Positions 1 to 12,306 of a stretch of 64,000 nucleotides of DNA are shown here, piece by piece. Location: assembly GCA_007844125.1 (NCBI GenBank), contig CM017573.1, positions 11,954,042 to 12,018,041 on the forward strand, read 5' to 3'. The notes beneath the pieces are model-generated. The model was given only the letters and a program-made list of their open reading frames with translations. It was not told the origin of the DNA and did no database searches. The stretch is from Sinonovacula constricta (lineage: Eukaryota > Mollusca > Bivalvia > Cardiida > Solecurtidae). The stretch's first letter is position 1; each line of letters starts with the position of its first letter. The translations under genes and the position numbers were made by a program.

Positions 1-129
1 ATATACAATGTTTTATTGAATAATATGAATACCACATTGGTTCTCTCCCTTAGACACTTGAAAAAGTAACATGTAGTATTTGGTTAATTATATTATTTTG
101 TTTAAGTAAAGTAATAATTCCAGCGCACA

Positions 130-316
130 GAGGAATTGTGATTTTTGATGTCAGAAGACCCCAGCTTCGTCTGACAAGAAACTACCGGCGCACCAGGTTC
201 GCTGGAAAACCATCCCATATTTTTATTCCTTCACCCTGAACGAGACTGGAACCCGATGTGAGGCTAAGCAGTCAGGGAGTTACAACTCGGCGACTACACC
301 TCTTCGCCACGGCCTC
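130..316 (-). mobile_element. Possible tRNA-derived SINE (Leu-like head)
   Basis: Read on the minus strand from about 316, the sequence opens like a tRNA: TGGCGAAGAGGTGTAG resembles a pol III A box and GGGTTCCAGTCTC a worn B box, with the spacing of a tRNA with a long variable arm. A non-tRNA body follows. No second copy or target-site duplication was found, so this is a candidate only; a decayed tRNA pseudogene is the alternative. Confidence 0.4.
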
Positions 317-319
317 CTT

Positions 320-1260
320 TTTTTAACGAATACGCCATGAAAGAGTGACGGACGAACGTTTTTTGAGAGGTGTGTGTGCGTAATTGTTATATGTTTTCTA
401 TATACTGTGCCGTTTTAACAACAAATGCCTTTTAAACTGTATTAAACTCAAACCAGGTTTAACTCCTAACTGATTAAACGAACAAAACAACTCTCTAATT
501 ACATCTAACGGCCAAAAAACAACAACAAATTTTCCGTTAATTCGGAGGGACAGACGGATAGAAAGACAGACAGCTGTACAGAAAAGAAACAGAGATATGT
601 ATAGGCTTACACAAAGACGGACGAGCACACAGAGAGACGGATGGACTGAGAAGCAGACAGACTGAAAGTCGTCCTTACCTTTTACGCCACACACATGTTG
701 AAACATTTCATCTCTGTGGTAAATGTTTTATTAAGCATAGCGTTACACAAACATATTTATTTCAAATCAGGCAAAAAAATAAAAATACATAAAACCCATT
801 ATGCATAAATAGTAATAGAGGCAGATATAAATATTTACACTATTAAGTATTCAATGAAAATAATAATTATGTTCTTGGTTACGCCTTGTGAGACATTAAC
901 ATAAACAATGATAATTAATTCAACTGATGGAGTCATTTGGAACTCCTTGTTTTTTCAATCACCGACTAGTCTTCGCCGAGAAGTTCCGATTGCTGATGCA
1001 TTGTCATTTGCATAAACTTCTCTTTACATTTCTTGAAAATTATTACGATGAAAGCGGTTGTCCGTACAAGAATAGGCGATACCTAAACTACTGTTAAATT
1101 TCCTGCCGAATTTTTCATGATCTGGGAACATCTAGATGTCAAAGGGGGAATGTCACTTTGCACGTATCAAGGGGTCAAAGGGTAAAGGTCTCGCGTCGTC
1201 TAGAATTTGCATCATCATGATCTGGGACTTGTTTTAGTACCTCGACACCGGCACTGATAC
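320..1260. other. No gene seen
   Basis: AT-rich sequence with scattered stops on both strands. The longest open frame (398-706, minus) is low-complexity Cys/Leu/Ser/Phe text without a recognisable domain or splice context. No gene is called. Confidence 0.5.
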
Positions 1261-1269
1261 GCTTTACTA

Positions 1270-1540
1270 GAAATAGGGCACGTGGAATGTGTTAGAACAC
1301 ATGTCCTGTACGAGTAAACCAAACACTTGCACCTATCGTTGCAATTCTGCCAAAGCCACCCGCCGAACAAAATTGTGACCTGTGTGCATCTAGACCACGT
1401 GCTCCAACAGGATCACGCCACCGGATGTGCTCTGCATATGAACCGTTACCAAAGCTACGACGACGAGCAGCGTAAACACGAGAGTTCACGAGATCTGGAA
1501 ATGCAAAACAGTTGGAAATGTGTGCTTTAGACATAACTAT
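1270..1540 (-). other. GC-richer open patch, unexplained
   Basis: A local rise in GC content lies in AT-rich surroundings. On the minus strand one frame (1292-1534) is open for 80 codons, and a second frame reads about 30 hydrophobic residues (LVFTLLVVVALVTVHMQ) like a membrane segment. An AG acceptor-like site (TTGCATTTCCAG) sits near its upstream edge. The two frames cannot both be real, and no family was recognised. It could be a decayed exon of a membrane protein or chance. Confidence 0.15.
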
Positions 1541-1549
1541 TAAATATTT

Positions 1550-2030
1550 TAAGGTTTATTTCGACACTTTAAAGGTTCTATCCGACAGTTTGGATCAAAC
1601 ATATTTTCACTAAACATCATAATAAACTATTGTAACCTGAACAGATCTCACAAAATATTGTTTATTTATTTCCTACACCTCTCTGAAAAGTGTATCCTAA
1701 GGCCACAATCGTCATTCAAACATGTTTTTCCTATCAGTCAATTCTCCAAACATTAAACGATCTTTACATATCATATTTTACTGTAAATGATGTTTGAAAT
1801 TCTTGGAAACCGAAGATTGCCGAAGATTAAATATATTGTAGTCAATTAAAGTGTAATATTCGGAGAAACCTACGACTACAATACCCATATGAATGTTTAT
1901 AAAGTTGAAAGTCTTCACTTAGAACATACATAATTTTAAGTATAACACCGAAAAGAACATCAATGCGTTGCGAGTTGTTGATCATGAATTGTGTTTCATA
2001 GAACTACTACAGATTCCACTTCTGTATGTG
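1550..2030. other. No gene seen
   Basis: AT-rich, stop-dense on both strands; no repeat structure or motif noticed. Confidence 0.4.
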
Positions 2031-2420
2031 GTGGGATTAATAATGTATACAGGGGACTTTACGGCATGCATGAATAAGGGTGTATTAATGATTAACTTTT
2101 TGAAGAAACTGACGATGAACGGGGAGGCGTGTGTATAGAGAAATATAATGTCGAAATCGGGTCAGTATATTGTGATACGTACCAATGTCGTTCATTGGGG
2201 ACATGCAGCTAGTTCTGCGAATTTCACATATGATATCTATCTTTAAATGCATATAGGCACGGATTTTAGCAGTATTACAAGCGGAGATGTCCGAGGTTTG
2301 ATGGGTGTCCAAGGTTGGAATGTGAGTATTCATACAACTGTCTCTGGTTGACACTAAATACCTACGCACGCGCACACAGACACACACAGACACACGCATA
2401 CACACACAGATATGTTTGTG
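2030..2420 (+). repeat. Diverged repeat block C, copy 1
   Basis: This block aligns by eye with 8055-8460. Shared stretches include CGTACCAATGT, TTTCACATATG against TTTTACATATG, GCATATA followed by CACGGATTT or TACGGATTT, GAGGTTTG or GAAGGTTTG then TGGGTGTCC, and GGTTGGAATGTG. Both copies end near a CA-rich tail. Divergence is high, so the duplication is old. No protein is encoded. It may be a dispersed non-coding element or the product of an old segmental duplication. Confidence 0.55.
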
Positions 2421-3257
2421 TTTGGTGTCAAACGGGGATTTGGCATTGCACCACTATAAACGGGGATAATATTGCAATAAAGGTGATATAAATACATATG
2501 TATTTTGCTGAAACTATTTTTATTGTCTAGAAATGTTAAATATTATACAATGAGATTTTACAGTACATTTGCGGACACACATTTGTTATGAAATGTACAC
2601 TTTAAGCCGGGACACATAGGCGTTCTTTTAAAAAACAAACAAAAAAAAACTGAGGACTGTGAGTGCTACCTTATAAAAATGAAGATTAATTGTATTTGCT
2701 TACACTGATTTACAAGTTGCGCGACAGGATTATGTATTGCCTTACATTAAGTAAATACATGACATTAAGTCTCGACATAGATTTCCTATGTCCAAAATAA
2801 TAAATACATACAGACGTGAACGTACAAACAGCCGACAATAATTATTGGACGCTGTAATTTCATGTCTGATACTAACTGGATACAATGAAAAAAGTCAGTA
2901 CAGCATGTTCAATGCCTATGGTTATTGTTGACGCAAGGTATAGGCTTTCCATTTATACTAGATCTCAATGGCGGTGACGGGAATACAGTTTTTGTTCAAT
3001 TATTATTCTATTAAAACTCTTTTTAAACGATGTATTATTTACAATAAAAATCCAGGAACACATTCGTGTATTTCGGTCCAACCGAAACGGTGGCGCACAT
3101 TATAATTCTTACATATCAATCTGGGACCTGGGTTGTTACCCCTACAAATGGGGACGCCTCAATTATTTTCACTTACTTGTTCGTTTTGTTTTGTTTTTGC
3201 CGTCTGTTATTGTGTTTGCTTGTTTGGATTACAATGAAGGCCATGAAATGTTAAGGT

Positions 3258-3327
3258 TTAAATTGTCGGTTCATAAAGGATATAACATGTCGTATAAATA
3301 ACCTAGATAGAGTTATGAAGTTATTAT
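3258..3327 (+). repeat. 70-bp direct repeat, copy 1
   Basis: It is nearly identical to 4288-4357 (one difference noticed), beginning TTAAATTGTCGGTTCATAAA and ending GAGTTATGAAGTTATTAT. The spacing of 1,030 bp is exact. The high identity stands out against the worn blocks around it. Confidence 0.8.
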
Positions 3328-3597
3328 GCCTTATAATACATTGACAACAGAACTATGTAACAGGTAAACACAACTGCTTTGATACGGTTGACTGTATGCT
3401 CAGTATAGATTTTAATTGTTTACACTCTCGCTAGCAGCACTATGTCACACACATGCTTGGCATGCAGTGAGTTATAAACAAAATCAAAATGAGGCGCCAT
3501 TACAATAGTCAGCTATCTAGTTTTCCGTGGAACTACCTGCGACATCTTACTCTGATCATTCGACAAGCCATTATCAACATAATTTAATACTGAATAA

Positions 3598-3602
3598 TGA
3601 TG

Positions 3603-3682
<80 letters not shown>

Positions 3683-3708
3683 TATAATAACAATAATAAT
3701 AATAATGT
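3598..3708 (+). repeat. (AAT)n microsatellite
   Basis: About 35 AAT triplets with one TAT/CAA interruption near the right end. Poly-Asn and poly-Ile reading frames across it are artefacts of the repeat. Confidence 0.97.
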
Positions 3709-4287
3709 ATGTGCGTCTGGTATTTTTAAAAGTATTTTCGCTGTCAGGACGCGTCTTAACTATATTTAAATGTTACTCACGAGGTGCAATTTTCGTAGCA
3801 CGGTTGCTTGTTGAGGTTTCTTAGAAGTCCTGAAAATCAGAACATTAAACATGAATCGAAAGTCTGTGGTTTAAACAACATGTTGGGTTCCCTGCTTCAG
3901 ATTAAAAGTGGGCTTCAAGTTTAAAGTGCGTGATTTGCCAACTAAATATGCTATACATGAGACCATTAACACTAAGACAGACTGGTCTACCCGCACGATC
4001 CAACACATAGATTCGGCTTGCTATAGTGAAGCGGTATTACAAAGCATCTCCACATTACGCATTTATAGTAACCAGACAGCAATGAACACGGAATTATGGG
4101 ATTTAGGTTCTTGAAACGGTTAGATAATGACCTGCTACAACAACACAGCTGGCTTCGAAAAGACCAGTTTCACAGGTATCATGTGGCACGGAAATCGAAA
4201 AGGAGGTCATACGTGACAGGTCCCAATTTCCGCGTAAAGATCATTTTGACTACATCGAAAAGTGTCAATCGCTTGCTTTATACTGGG

Positions 4288-4357
4288 TTAAATTGTCGGT
4301 TCATAAAGGATATAACATGTCGTATAAGTAACCTAGATAGAGTTATGAAGTTATTAT
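4288..4357 (+). repeat. 70-bp direct repeat, copy 2
   Basis: Partner of 3258-3327. It is followed directly by the degenerate TTACCG-rich repeat field. Confidence 0.8.
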
Positions 4358-4364
4358 AACTCGA

Positions 4365-5060
4365 CGTTGAGTGATTAGACTGTATACATTACCGCAATGG
4401 AGTTTTAGGCCGTAAACATGGAGTTATACGGTAATATACATTACCGAAATCGAGGTATTAGGCGGTATTAACTACCTTTATGAAGTTAAAGGGTTATGCC
4501 GTATCCATTACCGACTTGGGGATTTAAATTATTGACACAAAATGTAGTTACTAGGCCGATATGGTATTATTTGACACAATTTACCGTATAAATTACCGAC
4601 ACATTAGACTGTATAAGTTGCCATTACTATAGTTATTAGGCCTATAAAGTGCTGTCATACTAAATCGTATCATTTGTCGATGCAGCGTTTTTCGGTTGTT
4701 TAAATTACCGCAATGGAGTTTTTAGGCATAATACATTGCCGGCATAGAGTAATAGGGTCAAATAAATTACCGACATGGAGTAAACAAGCAGCATTTACTA
4801 CCTTCCTGTTACTATAATGTCGTATAATTTACCGATATGGAGCTGTTATGCTGTAAATATTGCCGAAACGGAATTATTATGCATATAAATTATCGACTTC
4901 GGTATTAGGGTTACCAACATTGAGTTATTAGGTCATATAAATTGCCAACATGGAACAATCAAATGTAAAAATACAGCAATTGAGTTAATATGTTGTATCA
5001 AATACCGACATTAATTAAAATGCCATTTAACTTACAAACATTTAGTAAATAGTGTGCTTT
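4365..5060 (+). repeat. Degenerate TTACCG / ATGGAGTTATTAGG repeat field
   Basis: Variants of a short phrase recur irregularly: TTACCGACATGGAGT, then TTATTAGGCCGTATAAA. Copies of the TTACCG core occur near 4390, 4441, 4507, 4582, 4594, 4703, 4766 and 4829. Spacing varies, so it is an old, eroded tandem repeat and not a clean minisatellite. No coding potential. Confidence 0.7.
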
Positions 5061-5717
5061 TACTCTCTCATTGATTTCATGTACAAAAATATATGCAGAC
5101 TTGTTTTATTCAAAAGGCGAAATGATGTTAAATATTTAATGACCTAGAATATGCATGCCTGTGTGATAATTGAATAAAAGAAAACAATTGATCATGAAAT
5201 ACAATGCCTGTGTAAATGCTTTACCTTTTAACCGGATCACAATGACGGTGACAAAATATAGTTTCTGTTTTGCATAAAATCTCCTTCTTTAACATCGTTT
5301 TATATTATGTAATGTTTACAACAGCATTTTGGTCACACAATCATGTGTATTGTTTTCAAAACCTTAACACAAGCATAGCATTCGGAGACTATGAACCCTT
5401 ACAAATAGGGACCTCCCAATAATTTGCTTTTGTTTGGGATTACAATGACTATGTTATCGCTATTCAAGCTTAAGAGGCCTGTCTAGCTGTATGTCACAGA
5501 TCGACTATGGTATACAAGTGAAAAGTGGGGTCGTGATGATAGGTGTGATTATGTAGACGCTGATGATGATGATCTTGATGATGATAGTCATAATGGTCGT
5601 GATGGTAGCAGTGAACACGCTGCTGTTTATCATGATACTGGTCGTCTTGATTATTGAATTAATTATGTTGTTGATGTTGGTGATGATGTTGATGATGAGC
5701 AGAATCACCTTGATTGC

Positions 5718-5719
5718 AA

Positions 5720-5796
<77 letters not shown>

Positions 5797-5840
5797 GGTG
5801 GTGACGACGATGACGATGATGATGACGATGATGTTGATGA
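5718..5840 (+). repeat. (GAT)n/(GGT)n microsatellite
   Basis: About 21 GAT triplets run into seven GGT triplets and then GAC/GAT triplets. The poly-Asp frame across it is not a gene. Confidence 0.97.
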
Positions 5841-6221
5841 TATTTAAAGTTGCTGTATTCAACTTGTAGTCAGTAACAAATATGTTAAAATAGCTATCAT
5901 TGAGAACATTTCCGATCAATTAAGATTGAACATAGTGTGTTGATATCTACGAGTTACAGTATTAATTAAAGATATTTTGATAGAAAGTATAAACGATATT
6001 CCCGTATCCAAGATGTACAATAGTTCCTTCGAACATCATATATTATTTTTTGAATTATCTAAATACGTACATCTATAATAAATTGAAAACATAACTATTT
6101 AAACGGGTATACACATCGGCTATGATAAGGTAGACTGTATGCTCAGTATAGATTTCAATTGTTTGCAGTCTCGCAAGTTGTCATGCTTCAAGCCATTATC
6201 AAAATAAGTCACTACTGAATA

Positions 6222-6340
6222 GAAGAAGAAGAAGAAGAAGAAGAAGAAGAAGAAGAAGAAGAAGAAGAAGAAGAAGAAGAAGAAGAAGAAGAAGAAGGAG
6301 AAGAAGAAGAAGAAAAATAAGAAAAATAAGAAGAAGACTC
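6222..6340 (+). repeat. (GAA)n microsatellite
   Basis: About 30 AGA/GAA triplets with a GGA interruption near 6297, then A-rich interruptions. It is a purine-only strand. The poly-Ser/Phe frames on the minus strand are artefacts. Confidence 0.97.
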
Positions 6341-7045
6341 GCAATATTCCCAAATCAGAAAAAAAAATAAAAGAGGCGAACTTAAGCTTCTGCTAATAAT
6401 GGATACGTACACATTGTCATATAATTAGAATTTACTCTTTGATTCTAGTGTCAATCTTATAAACAAATAGGACCTGCCTGCTAAATTATATATGCGCGTC
6501 TGCTATTTTTAAAAAAAATATTTTCGCTGTCAGGTTGCGTTTTAACTATATTTAAACGTTACTCACGAGGTGCAATTTTCGTAGCACGGTTGCTTGTTGA
6601 GGTTAAACATTTTTAGAAGTCCTCAAAATCTAAATCAGAACATTAAGCATGAATCGAAAGTCTGTGGTTTAAACACGATTTGAATATGTCAATTTTCATA
6701 ATAATTTCAGAATCTTAAAAGTTTTGCCTCATTGCCTCCATAACGCATGATCTTAATTCAGCATACGAAGTCGTATCATTACCCAGCAAACATAAACTGT
6801 TTAAGTAATTCTACGGTCTACTGGCTTTAAACGTCGTTTTACAATACGTATTTAGAAATATATACTTAATTACTCATATGATCATTTCCAAGATTGGAAA
6901 ATGAGTTTGTGCAACGTATGCGACAATCAGTCTAGCGTGACAACCTCACTTGACTGGTTACAATCAGCCGACTGGTAAAAGGGTCTACTGTTTACGCATT
7001 GCTGCAACTGCCAATGTGGTATTAAATATGGATACAATTACTACG

Positions 7046-7065
7046 GCTGCAGTTGCTGCTGCTGT

Positions 7066-7121
<56 letters not shown>

Positions 7122-7144
7122 TACAACTACTGCTGCTGCTGCTG

Positions 7145-7177
<33 letters not shown>

Positions 7178-7325
7178 GTACTACTATTACCACTAGTACT
7201 ACTACTACTACTACTCTACAACAACTGCTGCTGCTGCTGCTGCTACTACTACTACTACTACTACTATTACTACTACTACAACTACTACCACTACTACCAC
7301 CACTACTATTAATATTACTATTAAT
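7046..7325 (+). repeat. Compound (ACT)n/(GCT)n microsatellite
   Basis: Alternating blocks of ACT and GCT triplets: the phrase CTACAACTACTGCTGCTG occurs twice (near 7121 and 7215) in slightly different form, so the array itself has been partly duplicated. No gene. Confidence 0.95.
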
Positions 7326-7329
7326 ACTT

Positions 7330-8050
7330 CTAGATTTCCTATTTATGCTGCTGTTGCTAAGCGTGATATGTCATCAGAGGAATCAGTCTCCTAGTCATAT
7401 TTGAATATTTAAATAATCCCAGTTTGATGGGATTGTAGTGTGCTTGCTAGAAAAAGAAGTAAGAGAACAATATTCACTAACAATTTTATCGAATCACTTG
7501 TCTAAGTACAGTACATTTTAACATTTTCAAACGAGTTAGACAAGTTTTAAAAAAACAACAGTATTTTGTATTGTATGAAAATGTGCGTTAAGCACTCATG
7601 CATTTGGGCAATTAAGTTTTCTATTAGGATACCTCGTTACTGTGTACATTTGTCAAAAATAAAAAAAGTACTATAAAGCTTCATAACAACATGTTTATTG
7701 GTCTTTTATTTATTTTTAAATTTAGTGGAATATTATTTTTTTTTATTGGCAAGAGTGATGATGGATGGGATATATCTGAAGTTGTCATGTTTATGTATGC
7801 ATATATATAATGCCCTCTGTTTTCAGATGGCATCGTTTTTTTGGAGCATGTCTTTGTACTTTATTTACATATGACGTTCATTGTACTCTTCATTTTGTAT
7901 GGAGGAAATAAAAATTATATATATTGTTAAGGACATGATGTCATTCATTTATAATTGTGTAATGAAGCATTTCTCAACCCTTTAACGTCCCTTTTACTAA
8001 AGAACGTCACTGCGTTCAAGTTAGCTTTTGGTCCTGAAATTGTTCCCTAG
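7330..8050. other. No gene seen
   Basis: AT-rich with poly-T and poly-A runs; no open frame of note on either strand. Confidence 0.5.
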
Positions 8051-8054
8051 CAGT

Positions 8055-8460
8055 ATTCAGATTCTGTTTCTGTGTGTGATTGTTTAAAGTATAACGTATG
8101 AACGGGGACCATATATGTGCATGAATGTTTTAAATGCTACGCATAAACAGGGACCTAGCGGCTAATAGAGTGTATGCCTTTTAGACGAAACCAAAGATAA
8201 ACACGGGGACGAGTGTGTATAAGGATTAACATGTCCAAATTAAATTTGTATAATGTGGCCCGTACCAATGTGGTTAAGTCGGGAAATGTAGCGATTTAAG
8301 CGAGTTTTACATATGGTATATTTCAAAGCATATAAGTACGGATTTCTCCATCAGTCCAATCGGGAATTTCGAAGGTTTGGTGGGTGTCCCCGGTTGGAAT
8401 GTGTGAATTCATTCCACAGTGCCCATTTGCCACCAAAAACATAAGCACGCACATACACCA
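8055..8460 (+). repeat. Diverged repeat block C, copy 2
   Basis: Partner of 2030-2420. It repeats short phrases such as AACGGGGACC and AACAGGGACC internally and ends at an ACGCACATACACC tail, as copy 1 ends at its CA-rich tail. Confidence 0.55.
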
Positions 8461-8464
8461 TGTT

Positions 8465-11400
8465 CAGTCAGGTAAACCTTTGAAATTAGGCAAACAATGA
8501 AAGTATATATTGAATGTGTTTGTTCTTGGTGGTATTTGTCAGGGATAGACATCTTGAAAGCTACCAAAATCTGTTCGTCTACTTTTGAAAGATAGACCTA
8601 TTTCCGTGAACGATGTTTTGACTATCAAATCCTGATGTAATGTATATTGACCGTACATACTAATTGTTTCTGTTAAAATCAGTTAATAATAATCTAGACT
8701 GTAGCAACTGTAGTATTGTTTTATTTACAAAAAGCGTTATAACGATATATCTTTGATAATATATTATCATAGTTTTATAGTTATGTCAAATTATTGCATA
8801 AAAACAATTTCCTAACAGAGAACAATTAAATTTTGGTTAAAATATAACTCTTTGGAAAAAATAGCAAAAACTATATTAATTAAACTTAATTCCCTTTTTC
8901 AGGCAAAATGTTTTGTTCCTGGAGCTAAAGCATACAGTTTGCAAAGATGTCATCTATTAACATTGCTAACTACAAAGTTGTATGGTTGAAACACTTTCAA
9001 CACCCAATAGGCAGGTAGGCATAGTCCTTGTGTCTGAAATAAAAAAAAAATGACACGTATCTGTCTAGATACTTACCTTTGTCGCAGAAATAACACCGGA
9101 GTGTCGGTTGGAAAGGATATTAAATCAAGAACAGTTTATTCCGGAATTTTCCTATAATCGCTGTATCGACACCCACAATGACGCGTTGTGTAAGAGTCAC
9201 TGGCTTCTATCTCCTCCAGATAGTCTGGTTCCAGACTGGTGATTAACACATCTATATGAATGTGTCTCTTTTCATAATTTCATAATAGCATTTAAACAAT
9301 TTTGCTTCACTGGTCCATTACTCGTTATCTTATTTCATCATATGCAGTTTGTCTCCGTATCCACCTTACTTAGCATGTATTAGTAAAGCCTACGGTCTAC
9401 ATGCATTAAACGCCGTCACGCAACATTTATTAAGATAGTTATAAATAATGTTCTTTTAAGTTTTAGTTTGTAAATACGAAATGGACTTCGTGTCATAAAA
9501 GTTAAATTGTTGCCATACAATATGTACCATAATGTCGAGGTTAATATGACAAAATGTAATGCATTCTTGATACTGACCAGATATAGGTATTTCTTATTCG
9601 GAAATATGACGAACCTCAATGAAAAACAACAACAGTGGACAAGTATTACCCACCACCCATACCGACCCTTTCCACAACAGGTATGGCAAGAGTAGCAAAA
9701 CCCAGTCCAGTTTGACAAGCAGAAACGGTTAAATACTCCTCGACGTCCACCCCTACGTCATTATTGTTATGTTCCTTAAAACACCCAAGTTAGTAATATA
9801 AGTATTATAAAAGGACAAATATGTCAACACAACAGTCAGGATCTTTTTTTAAATAAATCTCGATCCGTGTTGGATATCGCAAATATATCTGCCTAGAAGA
9901 TAATGCATAGTCAGCGGGACAATTGTTATAATAACAATTTGCTCCACATTTCGACCTTTTCTTCTAATCATCTAGGACTAATATCCCGCACTTGTAACAG
10001 AATCCTTAACTTCTTGAATGTCCAGTACATACCTAGTTATCTGCCACCTGGCAGAATATGTTTTACTTAGTAGAGAGTCCAGTTGACCATCAGTCATCAG
10101 AGTGTAAAAAGTCAACAACAGCATTTAACTAGAGCAGAGGTAATGTAAATTGCGACTGACTGTCATGGATCGTCAGTCTCGTGCGCTGACACTTAAAGCG
10201 AAACGCCACAGGGGTCAGACAAGTAGGGGTAGACAGCAGGTAAGGGTGGGCCGTAAATTAATTTATCTGCAACTAAGCAACTTGTGCAAGCCAGTTAAGT
10301 CAAGGGAGATATGGTATGTACATTGCCAGGTTAACCTATCCGAGTCTTAACCGGTTAGTCGTTTAATAAGCTTAACCGATCTATCTGTTTAATATATTAT
10401 TTACGTCAACGATAATTTTCACTGATAAAGATAATACAAACAATAAACTCATTATATTATTGACATTGAAGACATGATTGATTGTAAGAATACGTAAATG
10501 AAAACTTTATTCTGTATGTTTAATGCCATCGAGTATTTATTGTTGTACTTGATCTACTGTAGGATGCTGTATCTGTCAACGTGCTTTCGTGTACAAACAA
10601 CTAAAACTGTATAATAACCATACACCAATAACACAACAACCAATGGAGATTATTTTTGAGTATGCTACACATTGTGCAGTTGTGCTCTCTGCCGGCCTGT
10701 ATCGACGTTTGCAAACATAAAACAAACAACTGCCGCGCGTTTTCATCGGCAGTTATCATTGACCAATTAAAGTCCACGCGCATTGACACAACAGCCCAGA
10801 ACCTGCTGATAACAAATATTTTTCACATAGACATACACATGGAAAATTAAAGAGAAAATCGGTTTAAACATTCAACACAAGGACTTGGCTTTCTCTGAAG
10901 AATTACCTTGTAAACAACTTAACTAAGTTTCTTTGAATGAAAAAAAAAATCATCGACACAAAAATATATGTTTAGATGATGTAAATTTTACAGTTTGCAT
11001 GACGTGTAAAACATACAATGATTTATTACTCCAACAATAGATGTTGTCTGAGTGTACACCCAAACATGGAAAGCGTCTCTCATGCCATACACAGTATTAT
11101 TCATTTGATAAGTTCTGACATTGACTCAAAGTTAATTGTTTTTCTTTCTCATTTATTCAAATTGTGGATAGTGAAATTGCTCTGTATAGACAAGGCAGAC
11201 AATAGCTTTATATTTTGTCCTGTCGTTTTATTGTTTTCTCTAGTTGGAACAATATGCAGTTTTAACACAAGTTTATTGAACTTTCTATATTTCTCTAAAA
11301 TGAGCCTTTGTCCCTAAACTGGAACAGCAAAGCAGTAGGTACAATAAGCCCCTCTGTGTTTATGTTTATTTATATTTTTCATTAACATGTATATTTTATT

Positions 11401-11800
11401 GAATTAGACTTTAACTACAACTACACCTGATTCTCATGTGTCCTTAAGAGAATTTCTACCATTTATCATAGTGCATATGTAACCTTTCCGCTAACTAGAA
11501 AGAACGGTGCTTACCACTGTCTCAGGCTTAGTGAAGGAGTGTTGAGGAGATTTTAAACCTGTCAAAAAACCTTTCCGAAACAACCTTTGCATATACATGT
11601 TACGCCAGTGCACTGTTTGGTAAAAAAGAAATAAGCCTTACAATGCCTTCTGCATTATAACAAGTAAGCATTATCTCGTTCCAATGTTACTGCAATAATC
11701 AACACGTGTTGTAATTTTACTATACTATATTGTCTTATATATGTAAAAATATATCAATTGTATTTATGAATCATGTTAGTGAATAGACTGTGTTATCCCA
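8465..11800. other. No gene seen
   Basis: AT-rich, stop-dense. The short open frames here (for example 9416-9718 minus, 10150-10350 plus, 11018-11317 plus) have no recognisable domain, no supporting splice sites and unremarkable composition. No repeat structure was noticed. Confidence 0.45.
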
Positions 11801-11810
11801 CCATCTCTGT

Positions 11811-11864
11811 AAATATCGGTTGATATAACCCGTGTGATAAAGATGAGCTTCATCAACCGATATT
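11811..11864. repeat. Short inverted repeat (hairpin)
   Basis: AATATCGGTTGAT at 11812-11824 is exactly matched in reverse complement by ATCAACCGATATT at 11852-11864, with a 27-base loop. The function is unknown. It lies downstream, on the minus strand, of the tRNA-like head at 12034-12110 and may belong to that element. Confidence 0.6.
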
Positions 11865-12033
11865 CGCGCACCTGCTCTAAGCCGGAATACTTTTGTTGAC
11901 GAAACGACCAGGAATGTTTACGAGAACGAAACTCATTTATCGCGTAAATATGCGTGTGTTCACCCCAAAAAATGTCCTTAATATAAAGGTAGGTTAAATA
12001 GGGCAAACGAGTACATTTAAAAAGGGATGAGCG

Positions 12034-12110
12034 CAGTTTCAATCTCGGTCCTGCAGGATTGAAAATTTAAGTAGCAGCGTCTTAACCGACTGAGCTAACC
12101 GGGCAGTTCA
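12034..12110 (-). mobile_element. tRNA-like head, degenerate SINE or tRNA pseudogene
   Basis: On the minus strand GCCCGGTTAGCTCAGTCGG followed by TTAAGACGCTGC is a strong tRNA D-arm and A box. The expected B box is worn (GGACCGAGATTGAAAC) and the acceptor stem does not close well, so a working tRNA gene is unlikely. The sequence continuing on the minus strand may be the SINE body. No second copy was found here. Confidence 0.5.
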
Positions 12111-12114
12111 TCGC

Positions 12115-12292
12115 GACCTTCCGAAGTTCTTTTTTAACAATAAAAGACCTGTATAGAAAATGTATAAACAAAAATAAATAAATCTATAAATGCTTTATTA
12201 ATCAAAATGTACACATTTTCAATTCAAAAACTAGCAAAAACAACATGTAATACAGGCACATGATTAAAACTATTTAGGAAAAGTAATACAAT
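12115..12292. other. No gene seen
   Basis: Short AT-rich spacer between a tRNA-like relic and the full-length SINE. Confidence 0.4.
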
Positions 12293-12306
12293 CAATAAAT
12301 GTACGA

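Larger units (their letters stand above)
2840..3885 (+). repeat. Duplicated block A, copy 1 (AAT inside)
   Basis: A mosaic block matches 5060-6680 in the same order. Shared stretches include TGACGGTGAC or GGCGGTGACG, ACTGTATGCTCAGTATAGAT (3390 and 6131), CAAGCCATTATCAA, and a well-conserved right part with ACTCACGAGGTGCAATTTTC followed by the same CACGGTTGCTTGTTGAGG and GAATCGAAAGTCTGTGGTTT. The left part is much more diverged. In this copy a long AAT microsatellite fills the middle. Confidence 0.6.
5060..6680 (+). repeat. Duplicated block A, copy 2 (GAT and GAA inside)
   Basis: Partner of 2840-3885, longer because of two microsatellites and extra sequence. The right part (6489-6676) is closely similar to 3706-3884. 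The simple repeat at the position matching the AAT tract of copy 1 is GAA here (6222-6317). Confidence 0.6.

Noticed and set aside
3527..3824. Poly-Asn and poly-Ile proteins
   Set aside because: They are translations of the AAT microsatellite with random ends.
5563..5847. Acidic poly-Asp protein
   Set aside because: Translation of the GAT/GGT microsatellite; no conserved flanks.
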